Positions 53,596 to 61,855 of a DNA stretch of 64,000 bases are shown here, piece by piece. The DNA is from Paralimibaculum aggregatum. Lineage in GTDB: Bacteria; Pseudomonadota; Alphaproteobacteria; Rhodobacterales; Rhodobacteraceae. Both the position numbers and the translations under genes were made by a program. How positions within the stretch are numbered: the stretch's first letter is position 1; every line of letters begins with the position of its first letter. Below the pieces are notes generated by a model. It saw only the letters and a list, made by a program, of their open reading frames with translations, did no database searches and was not told the origin of the DNA. The stretch lies in NCBI RefSeq assembly GCF_030270585.1, contig NZ_BSYI01000027.1, positions 1 to 64,000 on the forward strand, written 5' to 3'.

Positions 53596-53610
53596 GGTTA
53601 CGGTTACGTA
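53596..53610. promoter_or_regulatory. GGTTAC direct repeat upstream of the TPR regulator
   Basis: GGTTAC occurs twice in tandem (53596-53607), followed by GTA, in the divergent gap between the regulator start and the small gene at 53688. TTACGGTTAC matches the site at 51770-51780 at 9 of 10 positions. It could be an autoregulatory site. Confidence 0.45.
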
Positions 53611-53687
53611 CTTATGATCGGGACCCGGTCCGGCACAGCATCGGAAACCGAGGGAGCTTGTCAACGGTTTCCCAGGAAGATTGTCGG

Positions 53688-53987
53688 GTGACGCCAATGG
53701 ATGCGAATGATCGGGACGTCGATCTTGAGCCGACCTTCAAGCGTTTCCCCCAGGACAGGGCGATGCTTGCATTGCTGATCCGGACCAATGCCGTGGTCCG
53801 GATCATGTGCGAGGAGCACGCCATGGCGACAACGGCGCTTGACCACTTCGAGCAGGCACCCGATGCCGAACGTCGCCCCGAGGTCGCGGAGTACCGGGCG
53901 CTGAAGGCGGAACTCGAGGTGGAACTGGAGACGGTGATTCAGGATGCAAGACAGTTGCGGCTCCCTGGCGAGCCAGGCCGGAAATAG
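53688..53987 (+). CDS. Small soluble helical protein, unknown function
   Basis: 99 residues from a GTG at 53688 preceded by AGGAAG at good spacing; the ATG at 53697 (MDANDRDVDLEPTFKRF) is the alternative and loses three residues. It is acidic and helical (DRAMLALLIRTNAVVRIMCE, VAEYRALKAELEVELETVIQ) with no signal, membrane span or known motif. It is divergent from the TPR regulator and four bases ahead of an exported-protein gene, so probably the first gene of a three-gene unit. Confidence 0.65.
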   Translation: MTPMDANDRDVDLEPTFKRFPQDRAMLALLIRTNAVVRIMCEEHAMATTALDHFEQAPDAERRPEVAEYRALKAELEVELETVIQDARQLRLPGEPGRK

Positions 53988-53991
53988 CGCG

Positions 53992-54570
53992 GTGCCGGCC
54001 GGCGCGGCGCATCCGATACGCGGCATCCGGCGCCTCGCGCGGGCGGGGATGCTCGCGGCGCTCATGCTTGCCGCCGCGGGCGTCCAGTCCGTGCGCGCCG
54101 AGGTCCGCGCGATCTACGAGACCGGCGGCAGGGCCCTGTTCTCGATCGCCGTGCCGGATGGCTGGGTCGTCGCGACCGGCAGCGGCAGTGAGGAAGACGG
54201 CGTGCCGCGCATCCTCGGCATCACGCCGGAGGGAGATTTCTCGCTCTGGATCGGTTTCCTCTCCCCCGAGGAGCCGCGCGACATCAACGAGGCGGAGGCC
54301 TATGTGCGGGACCTCGGAACGAAGCTGGTTGACGACAGCCGGGTCGAACGCGTGGCCGACGGCGAGCTCGGCGTCCTGCCGGCGCGGCTGTATCTCGGCC
54401 AGGGCACGCGCGCCGGCGCGCCGATCGATATCGGCGTCGCCATCGCGGCGCTGCCCGGGCCCCGCGCCGTGATCGGCGTGATCGTCGGCGAGAACGGCGC
54501 GCGGGAGGTCTATGACCTGGACATCGCGGCGATCCTCGGCTCGCTCGTACCCGTGGAGGAGAACCGATGA
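53992..54570 (+). CDS. Exported protein, unknown function
   Basis: 192 residues from a GTG at 53992 (ATG at 53944 overlaps the previous gene; ATG at 54049 is also possible). The N-terminus has a basic stretch (IRGIRRLARAG), hydrophobic core MLAALMLAAAGV and likely cleavage at VRAEV. The mature domain (ALFSIAVPDGWVVATGSGSE, DGVPRILGITPEGDFSLWIG, RLYLGQGTRAGAPIDIGVAI) reads like a beta-sandwich similar to small envelope proteins that begin with an F-x-V-P-x-G-W element. It overlaps the next gene by four bases. Confidence 0.7.
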   Translation: MPAGAAHPIRGIRRLARAGMLAALMLAAAGVQSVRAEVRAIYETGGRALFSIAVPDGWVVATGSGSEEDGVPRILGITPEGDFSLWIGFLSPEEPRDINEAEAYVRDLGTKLVDDSRVERVADGELGVLPARLYLGQGTRAGAPIDIGVAIAALPGPRAVIGVIVGENGAREVYDLDIAAILGSLVPVEENR

Positions 54571-54824
54571 CCCGGCTGGCCCGCGCGATCCTGTTGGCCG
54601 CCGGCGGCTGCCTGCTCGTCGCCGGCTGCGCCGTGGAAGGCGGCGGAGGGGTATATTACGACCCCTACCCCTATCGTTCGGGGATCTACATCCACCACCA
54701 CGACTACTACGGACGCGGCGACCGGCCGGACCGACCGCCGGCGGCCCGCCCGCCGGCGCGGCCCACGCAACTGCCCTCGCACGCCGGACGCGGCGGCGGG
54801 CGCGGCCGCGGGGGCCGGCGCTAG
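54567..54824 (+). CDS. Small lipoprotein with Tyr/His-rich centre and Gly/Arg tail
   Basis: 85 residues. A lipoprotein signal (MTRLARAILLAAGGCLLVAG then Cys-Ala-Val-Glu) places the lipidated Cys at residue 21. The mature part has YYDPYPYRSGIYIHHHDYYG, a Tyr/His cluster, then Pro-rich and finally GRGGGRGRGGRR sequence. Its ATG overlaps the upstream stop. Such short cell-envelope lipoproteins are common; the HHH cluster could bind metal. No family assigned. Confidence 0.75.
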   Translation: MTRLARAILLAAGGCLLVAGCAVEGGGGVYYDPYPYRSGIYIHHHDYYGRGDRPDRPPAARPPARPTQLPSHAGRGGGRGRGGRR

Positions 54825-54982
54825 GCCGAAGCCGGTTGCGGGACTGCACCGACCCGCCTATTCTGGGCCGGTCGGGCAGCCGGTCCTTGTCGGACTGGCC
54901 TGCGCCCTGACGCAGTTCAGGTTTCAGCGGCTGCCGGCCGGCCGGTGTCCGACAGATCTCGGCGGCATCCCCGCAATGCTCC

Positions 54983-56444
54983 ATGACTGACGCAGGTGGA
55001 CCGGTGCTCGACAGGCTGACCCTGGAAGGGTCGGGCTGGCTGCTGGTCCCGCTCGGGCTCTATCTCGCGGCGCTCGGGCTGATCGCGGCGGTCGCGGCGA
55101 GGCGCAATGCGCATACCGTCGAGGATCATTACATCGCGAACCGGACCGTCGGCTATGCCTGGCTCGTGGGGACCACCGTCGCCAGCCTGTTCAACGCGCT
55201 GGCGATCACCGGCACGCCCGCGCTGTTCTACTCCGGCGGCATCCTGTTCCTCCAGCTCTTCCCGACCGTGCTCGGCGTCACGATCCTGATGTGGACCTTC
55301 GGAACCCGGATCGCCTCCGACGGCAGGCGATGGGGGGGTGATCACCCAGGCGGAGTATTTCGGGCGCTGCTACGACTCCCGCACCGTGCATCTGCTGGTG
55401 ACGCTGGTCGGGCTGATGACCCTTCTGCCGTTTCTCGCCGTGCAGATCGCCGGCGCGGCGAAGATCCTGTCCGGCGTCGTCGACCGGCAGATCTCCTATG
55501 ACGCAGCCGTCCTGATCTGCGTCGCCTCGATCTGGGCCTATGTCCATTTCGGCGGCGCCAGGGCCGTGGTCTGGACGGACGGGCTGCAGGGCATCATCGT
55601 CGCCGGGATCCTCGGCATCTCGGCATGGCTCTTCGTGGACTGGGCCGGCGGCGTCTCCTCGGGCCTCGACCGGGTCGCGAGGGCGATGCCCGAGAAGCTC
55701 GTCTTCAACCGCGAGAACGGCCCGCAGTTTCTCGACCAGATGCTGTCCTGGACCTTCGCGGTGTTCCTGTTCCCGCACATCTTCCAGCGGCTATTCATGG
55801 CGCGGGCGCCCGAGACGATCCGCCGGACCTCGATCATCAGCGGTGCGATCATGCTCGTGATGATGGCCTGCATCCTCGTCATGGCGATCTTCGCCACTGC
55901 CGAGCTGCACGGCACGCTCGACGACCCCGACGAGCTGATCGTCGCGATGTACCGGCAGCACTGGCGGGAGGGCGGCGTGATCCTGATGATCGCCGTGCTC
56001 GCGCTGTCGATGAGCACCATCGACAGCGTCGTGCTCTCCGTCGCCTCGCTCGCAACCCGGGATACCCTTCGCGGGCAGCTGCGCATCGACCTCTCCGCCG
56101 CGACCGAGCTTTCGCTGGCACGCTGGATCTCCCTCGCGCTGCTGGCGCTTGCGTCGCTGGTGGCCCTGCAGGGGATCGGGCGCGATGCGATCGCCCCCTG
56201 GGTGACCCTCGGCGCCAGCTTCTGCACGCTGCTCCTCTGGCCGCTGATCGGATCGACATGGGCACGCGGAACCGCGGCGGCGGCAATCGCCGGGATGGCG
56301 ATGGGGTTCGTCGCGATCTGCCTTGCACGGTTCACCCATCTCTGCGAGGGCCTGCCGTTCGGGTTCGCGACATGCGGCTTCCTTGTGGGCGGCACGTGCT
56401 TCCTTGGCACCTGCCTGCTGCAACGACAGCCCGTGCGCTCCTGA
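54983..56444 (+). pseudogene. SSF-family sodium/solute symporter broken by one frameshift
   Basis: Residues 1-116 (54983-55331) read as a proper symporter start: WLLVPLGLYLAALGLIAAVA, YIANRTVGYAWLVGTTVASL, LFLQLFPTVLGVTILMWTFG. At a run of seven G (55332-55338) the frame breaks. Removing one G rejoins it to VITQAEYFGRCYDSRTVHLL and an uninterrupted remainder to 56444 (GARAVVWTDGLQGIIVAGIL, SMSTIDSVVLSVASLATRDT). The joined protein would be about 486 residues, normal for SSF carriers. Downstream codons remain clean, so this is a very recent mutation, phase variation or a base-calling error. Substrate unknown. Confidence 0.85.
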
Positions 56445-57260
56445 TCCTCCCGCGACGGCCCCGCGGCGTTCCAGGCCCGGCGGGCGCCTTCGCCCGGCCG
56501 GTCGATGCGGGTCCCTCCCCCGCCGAGCGGTCCGCTTCGCCGGAGCGCGCAGGCGTGCAGCCGACGGGCCCGGCGGCTAACGCTCCTGCTGCGGCGAGGA
56601 TCGTCGCGACGCGCGACGCGGTGGACGGAGACGAGCCGAGCCGGGCCGCCGATCTGGCGCCTCGGAGGCCGAGAGCCGGCGCGACAACGCCAGGAAGCGA
56701 ATGGAGCGCGCAACGGACCAGTCCGCTCGACCAGCGCCGGCGATACGGGACGGGGCGGAACCGTCTCAAGGTGGCCCGAGGCGAGGCGATGCCGGAGCCC
56801 CTCGCCCGAGACGGGAACCTGCCCCGCCTGCTGCCGAGGATGGCCAATCTCCCCAGCATCCGGCGGCTCACCGCGACGGAGGCCGTGATCGCGGCCGATC
56901 CGGTCTCCTCCCCGTGGAGGCCCCGGCCGGATCAGCCTTCCGTGGGGTGCAATGCGATGCCTGCTTAGCCCCCTGGTGCGGCCCTGGGGTCTCGCCAGCC
57001 GGGCTCCGGGGGCTGCCGGGAAGCCCCTCGCGATTCACAACGCCCGGAAATCGCTTTGGCGGGCGATCCGGGCGCGAACGTCGTTCCGGTCATGACGGGC
57101 GGCGTGAGCCGGCAGGGACGGACCCGCGGGATCTGGATGCCTTCCGGTCCTGCCCGGCGGGGACGCGGGCGGGCCCGTGCGGCTGGCGAGCGGATCGGCC
57201 GCGAGATGAAACCGGCTCCGGCCCGTGGCCGGAGCCGTGCGCTCGCCATTGGCAGGCGGA
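56445..57260. other. 0.8-kb gap without a supportable gene
   Basis: Separates the symporter from the metallo-hydrolase 3' end. One short frame at 56789-56968 (59 codons, starting MPEPLARDGNLPRLLPRMAN after GAGGCGAGG) is the only vaguely protein-like piece and is not called. No RNA gene or clear repeat seen. Confidence 0.45.
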
Positions 57261-58040
57261 TCAGACGCTGTCGTCGTCCGGGTACCAGTCGACCAGCTGC
57301 ACCTCGGCGGCGTCGCCGACGAGCTGGGCGAACTTTCCGGGATCCTGCGTGCCGCCATCGCGGCCACGGTAGTGGTAGGGGTAGACGAACTTGGGCCTGA
57401 ACTCGGCCACGGCGCTGGCCGCCGCCTCGTCGGTCATCGTGAACGGCAGGTTCATGCAGACGAAGGCAAGGTCGATATCCTTGAGCGCCCGCATCTCCGG
57501 GATGTCCTCGGTGTCGCCCGAGATGTAGATCCGGAAGCCGGGCATGGTGAGGACATAGCCGTTGTCGCCGCGCTCCCTGGGGTGGAACTTGCTCGCCGGA
57601 TCCTTGTTGTAGGCCGGAATCGCCTCAATGGTCGCGCCGACGGCCTCGATGTTGCCCTCATGGCCCAGAACCCGGGCGCGGCCCTTGAGGCCGTCATCCA
57701 GCAGGTCCATGACATCCTGATTGGTGATGATCGGCGCATCGCCCAGGGCGTTGAGCGTGTCGGCGTTGAGATGGTCGCCGTGGCGATGGGTGACAAGGAT
57801 CAGGTCCGGCGCAGGCTTGTCGGCAAAGGCCGCGGCATCGCCCACCGGGTCGACATAGATGGTTCCCGACGGCGTGGTCAGCACGAAGGTGGCGTGGCTG
57901 ATCGGGTGCACGCCGATCTCGCCGTCGCCGGCCTTGAAGCTGTGCACGGCATGGCCGTCCGCCGAAGCGCGGAACGGGAGCATGATGATCGTGCCGGTCG
58001 CCGCGGCCGTGACTAGGAATTCGCGTCTGGTCGAGGTCAT
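57261..58040 (-). CDS. Tat-exported metallo-beta-lactamase-fold hydrolase (UlaG-like)
   Basis: 259 residues. The ATG at 58040 (after AAGGA) gives MTSTRREFLVTAAATGTIIM, a twin-arginine signal cleaved near RASADG. The MBL metal motif is VTHRHGDHLN (about residues 95-104), followed by a conserved GDNGYVLTMPGFRIYISGDT (Asp ligand) and FVYPYHYRGRDGGTQDPGKF (late His). This pattern is that of UlaG-like predicted metal-dependent hydrolases. Tat export of a member of this mostly cytosolic group is notable. Substrate unknown. Confidence 0.87.
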   Translation of the reverse strand: MTSTRREFLVTAAATGTIIMLPFRASADGHAVHSFKAGDGEIGVHPISHATFVLTTPSGTIYVDPVGDAAAFADKPAPDLILVTHRHGDHLNADTLNALGDAPIITNQDVMDLLDDGLKGRARVLGHEGNIEAVGATIEAIPAYNKDPASKFHPRERGDNGYVLTMPGFRIYISGDTEDIPEMRALKDIDLAFVCMNLPFTMTDEAAASAVAEFRPKFVYPYHYRGRDGGTQDPGKFAQLVGDAAEVQLVDWYPDDDSV

Positions 58041-58321
58041 GAGATATCCTTCCCGTTGTTTCGCCAGCATCCTTGCGATCTTTCTCTGAAAAACAATGTG
58101 GGCGAGCCCTGCATCCTGTTCGCACGGAAAACTGGCAAGCGACAACCGAGTTCACTGTTCACGCGGCAGTCCGTCTCGCGATCGGCGCCGCGCATGGGCT
58201 GCCGGCCACCAGGGCGCCCGGCCTCGGGCAGATCGAACGGCCCGAGCGCGCATTGTCCTCCAGTCCGGCCCGCATGGGAAGGCAAATCGGTGCCCGCTCG
58301 CAACGTGCCGGGCCGGCATGG

Positions 58322-59533
58322 TCATCCCCTTCCGAAACGCTCGAGCCAGCTCTCGCAACGCTCCGCGTCCCGCGCTTCATAGGCGTCCAGCGCCTCGGCC
58401 GGGCTCATGTCGAACCGGGTCTCGGCATCCTCGCCAAGCGCGGTCAGGCGCATGGAGTACCATGCCGTCACACCGCCGGGTGGCGGCGCACCGAACACCG
58501 GAAACGCGGGATCGCCGCCGCCATCGCTCAGCCAGCCGCTCGCGAGCGACGGGTCGAGCGCCATGGCGCGGGCGAGGCCGACAGCATCCGCCGCGCCGTC
58601 CCCGACGGCTGCCGCAGCCTGCTCCCTGGTCCCGAACCCGCCGGTCAGCATGATCGGGACCGACGTGACCGCCCGGGCGCGGCGCGCGAAGTCGATGAAG
58701 TAGGGTCCCGACCTGGATGCACCGTCCGAGCTGGAGGCGGCGCCGGGAAAATAGGTGCCGCCGCTGACGTCGATGAGGTCGATGGAGGTCCGGTCGAGCA
58801 GGTCGACCACCTCCAGCGCCTCGGCCTCCGTGAGCCCGCCAACCAGCCTGTCGGTCGCGTTGATCTTGATGCCGACCGGGAAGGACGGCCCAACCGCCTG
58901 CCGCACGGCTTCGATCACCTCGCCGATGATGCGAAAGCGCCGCTCGATCGGGCCGCCATAGGCATCGGTCCGGCGATTGAACAGCGGCGACAGGAACTGG
59001 CTGAACAGGAAGCCGTGGCCCGCATGGAGCTGGACGCCGCCGAAGCCGGCCTCCTGCGCCAGCCCCGCCGATCGGGCGAAGGCATCGGGCAGCGCGCGGA
59101 TATCCTCCGGGGACATGCCCTCGCATCGGAGGCCGCCGACATCCAGGGGAGACGGCCCCCTGGGCTCGCTGATCGGCGCATGCGCAAGCGCACCGGCATG
59201 GCCAAGCTGCGGCCAGACCTGCGCACCGCCGGCCGACCCCCGCTTCGCCAGCGCCCGGAGGGCAGGCATGTCGGCGCCCGGCCCGAGAACCAGGTTGCCG
59301 GGCTTCTCGGGATACCGGGGACTGCCTTGCACCTCGCCGATGATCGACAGCGCCGCGCCGCCTTCGGCCCAGCGTTCATAGAGCCGCATCTGCGCCTCGG
59401 TGGGGTTCCCCGCGCCGTCGCCGAGGGAATCGGACATCGCCGCCTTGATCAGACGGTTCTTGAGCCGGACGCCGCAGGGCAATTCCAGCGGCCGGCCCAG
59501 AATGGCATTCGGATCATCATCGCTTGAATTCAT
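58322..59533 (-). CDS. NADH:flavin oxidoreductase, old yellow enzyme family
   Basis: 403-residue FMN-dependent ene-reductase-type TIM barrel. The ATG at 59533 (MNSSDDDPNAILGRPLELPC) overlaps the upstream regulator stop. Family features: VRLKNRLIKAAMSDSLGDGA, GGVQLHAGHGFLFSQFLSPL then FNRRTDAYGGPIERRFR (substrate His and FMN contacts), VSGGTYFPG and IMLTGGFGTREQAAAAVGDG (phosphate-binding loop). There is no C-terminal NAD-binding/4Fe-4S domain, so it belongs to the short branch. It is probably controlled by the ArsR-type protein coupled to it; an electrophile or unsaturated carbonyl substrate is a reasonable guess. Confidence 0.92.
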   Translation of the reverse strand: MNSSDDDPNAILGRPLELPCGVRLKNRLIKAAMSDSLGDGAGNPTEAQMRLYERWAEGGAALSIIGEVQGSPRYPEKPGNLVLGPGADMPALRALAKRGSAGGAQVWPQLGHAGALAHAPISEPRGPSPLDVGGLRCEGMSPEDIRALPDAFARSAGLAQEAGFGGVQLHAGHGFLFSQFLSPLFNRRTDAYGGPIERRFRIIGEVIEAVRQAVGPSFPVGIKINATDRLVGGLTEAEALEVVDLLDRTSIDLIDVSGGTYFPGAASSSDGASRSGPYFIDFARRARAVTSVPIMLTGGFGTREQAAAAVGDGAADAVGLARAMALDPSLASGWLSDGGGDPAFPVFGAPPPGGVTAWYSMRLTALGEDAETRFDMSPAEALDAYEARDAERCESWLERFGRG

Positions 59534-59919
59534 GCCCTCGCCTCGTCCGGGTATCGCGTTTCCGCGGTGTTTCGTTCGCACGCCCCGGCCTTGGCCGCCT
59601 GCGCTCGGGGCCGATGCTTCAGGAGTTCGCCCTGCATGGCGTTCAGGAACGCCCGAATTGCCGCTTCATCGCGCCGGCAGAACGGCCACTGCCCGCGGCG
59701 CTCCGCCGTCACGAAGCCGGCTTGCCCCAACAATCCCATGCAGGTCGAGATCCTGAACTGCGAGAGCTTTGCCTTCTCCCGGATTCGGGCGACCCAGACG
59801 CCGTCCAGGCCGGCATGCTCCGGCAGGGCGGGCGGAAAGTCGGACCCGCCCTTCAGCCACTCGAGGACACGGCGGCGAACCGGCTTGTTCAGCGCCGCAA
59901 TCGATCTCTCAAAGTCCAT
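59530..59919 (-). CDS. ArsR-type winged-HTH regulator
   Basis: 129 residues with an N-terminal helix DFERSIAALNKPVRRRVLEW, an HTH (LSQFRISTCMGLLGQAGFVT) and wing (AERRGQWPFCRRDEAAIRAF) in the ArsR/SmtB arrangement. The C-terminus contains KHRPRAQAAKAGACERNTAE. Two cysteines in the core (CMGLL and FCRRDE) could act as thiol sensors. It overlaps the flavin oxidoreductase gene by four bases, a common arrangement of autoregulated ArsR/ene-reductase pairs. Confidence 0.85.
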   Translation of the reverse strand: MDFERSIAALNKPVRRRVLEWLKGGSDFPPALPEHAGLDGVWVARIREKAKLSQFRISTCMGLLGQAGFVTAERRGQWPFCRRDEAAIRAFLNAMQGELLKHRPRAQAAKAGACERNTAETRYPDEARA

Positions 59920-60202
59920 ATATCTCGAGGCACGGCATATCCCCCCGTCGCGGTCCAGAGGCCCATCGAGCGTTTCCGCGGGCGATCAATCGGTTCGGCG
60001 CGCGATAGCGGCCGGACGGGCGGACCGCGCCGCCAGGGAGCCGCGCGCCGGGCCGGGACTGACCGGCCCGGCCTCTGCCGGCGCGCCATGCCCTCTCGCG
60101 GCGCATGCTGCGGGCCGGGCCGGCCCGGTGCCCGAGCGGCCGGGACCGGACAGGGAGCGGCCGGCCTCGGCCACTCCCCCGGGCCATGCCGCAGCGCGGG
60201 TC

Positions 60203-60442
60203 TCAGTACCGGCGCGAGACCCGGCGGGCGGTCCGGCGCGAGGTGCGCCGGGCGACGCCGGCATAGGAGACCGGCGTCAGCGGACGGCCCACGACCGCAT
60301 GGGCCTCGGGCGCGATCGCCCCCGAGATCACCGTCAGCGGGCCGGTCCGGCCCTCCTGGCCGCCGTTCATCGCCTCGGCGGCGACGAGCGCGGCGAGGCC
60401 GCCGGCGAGAATGCCGATCTTGATGCTGAGCTTGCGGGTCAT
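60203..60442 (-). CDS. Small exported or anchored protein with Arg-rich tail
   Basis: 79 residues: basic start MTRKLSIKIGILAGGLAALV then AAEAMNGG (a signal peptide or anchor), a central Gly/Ser-poor stretch GPLTVISGAIAPEAHAVVG and the tail RRTSRRTARRVSRRY. Its ATG overlaps the stop of the DUF2092 gene, so the two are translated together. Unrecognised family; small basic partners like this commonly follow DUF2092 genes (recollection, not verified). Confidence 0.7.
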   Translation of the reverse strand: MTRKLSIKIGILAGGLAALVAAEAMNGGQEGRTGPLTVISGAIAPEAHAVVGRPLTPVSYAGVARRTSRRTARRVSRRY

Positions 60443-61236
60443 CGCTTCATTCCTTCGGTGGATTCGGGCATGAGAATGTCGAGATCGGGAAGCTCGGCGA
60501 GATCGGCCTTGCCGGCATCCGCCGGCGCCTCGAAGACGAAGGCGCCGTCCGCGATCTCGGGAGCGTCGTTCCAGTTGGCGATCTGGAGCTGGTACTGCGG
60601 CGCCGCGGCCAGCCATTTGCTGGTGACGACATAGCGGCACGGATAGGGCTTGTCGCCGACCGCGACCCAGAGCTGGAAGTCGACATCGTCGGTGCGGAAG
60701 GCGAGGTGCTCGCATTCGACGCCGCCGACCGGGCCGCTGCCGAGATAGAGCGCCTTGGTGATCGGCTCGCTCAGCTCCTCGGCAACCGTGGTGATGAGCA
60801 GATCGGCGCCGGGCATGGCGATGCCGTGCTCGTGGGCGTTCTCGACGAAGGCGTCCAGCGAGGCGGGCGCCGCCTGCTGGGCATAGGTGCCGATCCTGCG
60901 CCCGTAGAGGGTCAGCGTCTCGCCATCGGAATTGAGCAGGATGTCGGAATGCGCGCCGGTGCGGCTGACGCGGAACTTCTCGGGACGGTCGAGCAGCATC
61001 GAGCCTGAGGCCGGGAACTGGAGCTTGACGCCCGCCGTGGTGACCGCCTCGAGCGAGACCTCGAAGTCGAAGCTCACGGTGTCGAGCCCGGCGAGGTAAT
61101 CGGTCATCCCGGCGAGTATCTCCCGCGCGGCGGAATCGGCCGCGGCAAGATCCTGTGTGTCGGATTGCGCACCGGCCGCGTGCGGCAGGGCGAGCCCCGC
61201 CATGAACGCGACGAGTGCCGTGGTCTTTGTGAACAT
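60439..61236 (-). CDS. DUF2092-family exported protein
   Basis: 265 residues with a signal peptide (MFTKTTALVAFMAGLALPHA, cleaved near AGAQS). The mature chain follows the DUF2092 layout: AGMTDYLAGLDTVSFDFEVS, MLLDRPEKFRVSRTGAHSDI, LTLYGRRIGTYAQQAAPASL, and a late CRYVVTSKWLAAAPQYQLQI. The fold resembles LolA/LolB-type lipoprotein-binding barrels, so an envelope lipid- or lipoprotein-linked role is possible but unproven. Two Cys (ECEHLAF and PCRYVV) may pair. First gene of a two-gene unit. Confidence 0.85.
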   Translation of the reverse strand: MFTKTTALVAFMAGLALPHAAGAQSDTQDLAAADSAAREILAGMTDYLAGLDTVSFDFEVSLEAVTTAGVKLQFPASGSMLLDRPEKFRVSRTGAHSDILLNSDGETLTLYGRRIGTYAQQAAPASLDAFVENAHEHGIAMPGADLLITTVAEELSEPITKALYLGSGPVGGVECEHLAFRTDDVDFQLWVAVGDKPYPCRYVVTSKWLAAAPQYQLQIANWNDAPEIADGAFVFEAPADAGKADLAELPDLDILMPESTEGMKR

Positions 61237-61559
61237 GATGGGTTCCCCTATCGTTTTGCCGGAAAACGGCCGGCCGGTCGTTCGAGCGGTTCAATACCCT
61301 CTTCGCGGTGCTCCGGTGATCGGCGGGCCGGCCGGAAGAGGCAGTCTCGGCGGCCGGAGCGGACGCAGATCCGCACTAGCACAAATCGGAACGGTTGTCG
61401 GCGTCGATCTCATGCCCGTATCTTCGGCGCCGCACGGACACGCCGGATGACGCGAGAGCGGCCGATGGCCATCGCGCCGCCGAGGCTTGTCCGGACCTCG
61501 CGGCGCCTGCGAGAGCCCATCAGAACGCCGTTCTGCCGGCAGGGCCGGGCTGTGGCCCC
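61237..61559. other. Gap before the recombinase stub
   Basis: 323 bp with no supportable gene. It should hold the promoter of the DUF2092 gene; a tRNA attachment target for the downstream recombinase stub was searched for by eye and not found. Confidence 0.4.
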
Positions 61560-61702
61560 GCATGAGCCGCAGCGCGCAGCTGCTCGGCCACACGCAGGCG
61601 CAGACAACGCTGCGCTATGCCCATCTGCACGATGCGGCGCAGCGCCGTGCCTCGGCCCGGTTCGACCGCTTCGTCAGCCACACGGAACAGGCGGCGGAGT
61701 AG
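61560..61702 (+). pseudogene. C-terminal stub of a tyrosine recombinase/integrase
   Basis: The frame reads SAQLLGHTQAQTTLRYAHLH then DAAQRRASARFDRFVSHTEQ and stops. LLGH...TTLRYAHL is the end of a tyrosine recombinase, containing the box II His and the nucleophilic Tyr. The catalytic Arg and the LxHDLRH segment upstream are missing, so only about the last 45 residues remain. It marks a past integration event at the edge of the accessory segment. Confidence 0.75.
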
Positions 61703-61711
61703 CGCCCGCGG

Positions 61712-61765
61712 CAGCACAGGCCCGAGCGGCGCGCCCCACAACGCAGGCCGCTCGGGCCTGTGCTG
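61712..61765. terminator. 18-bp perfect inverted repeat
   Basis: CAGCACAGGCCCGAGCGG (61712-61729) pairs perfectly with CCGCTCGGGCCTGTGCTG (61748-61765) across an 18-nt loop, 10 bp after the recombinase stub. It is a very stable hairpin; a terminator is likely, an attachment or recombination site is possible. Confidence 0.65.
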
Positions 61766-61855
61766 TCGGGGGCGCGTCAGGCGCAGCGCTCCCCACTTGC
61801 CGGCGCCGCTGCTCGATGTATGACTCTCACGAGAGATGCAGGAGACCGGACCGCC

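Noticed and set aside
54825-54982. Structured leader or riboswitch upstream of the symporter
   Set aside because: Several short GC inverted repeats occur, as expected in this composition, but no recognised riboswitch core was seen.
56789-56968. Possible 59-residue gene with GAGGCGAGG upstream
   Set aside because: No family, signal or neighbour support; too short to separate from chance in GC-rich DNA.
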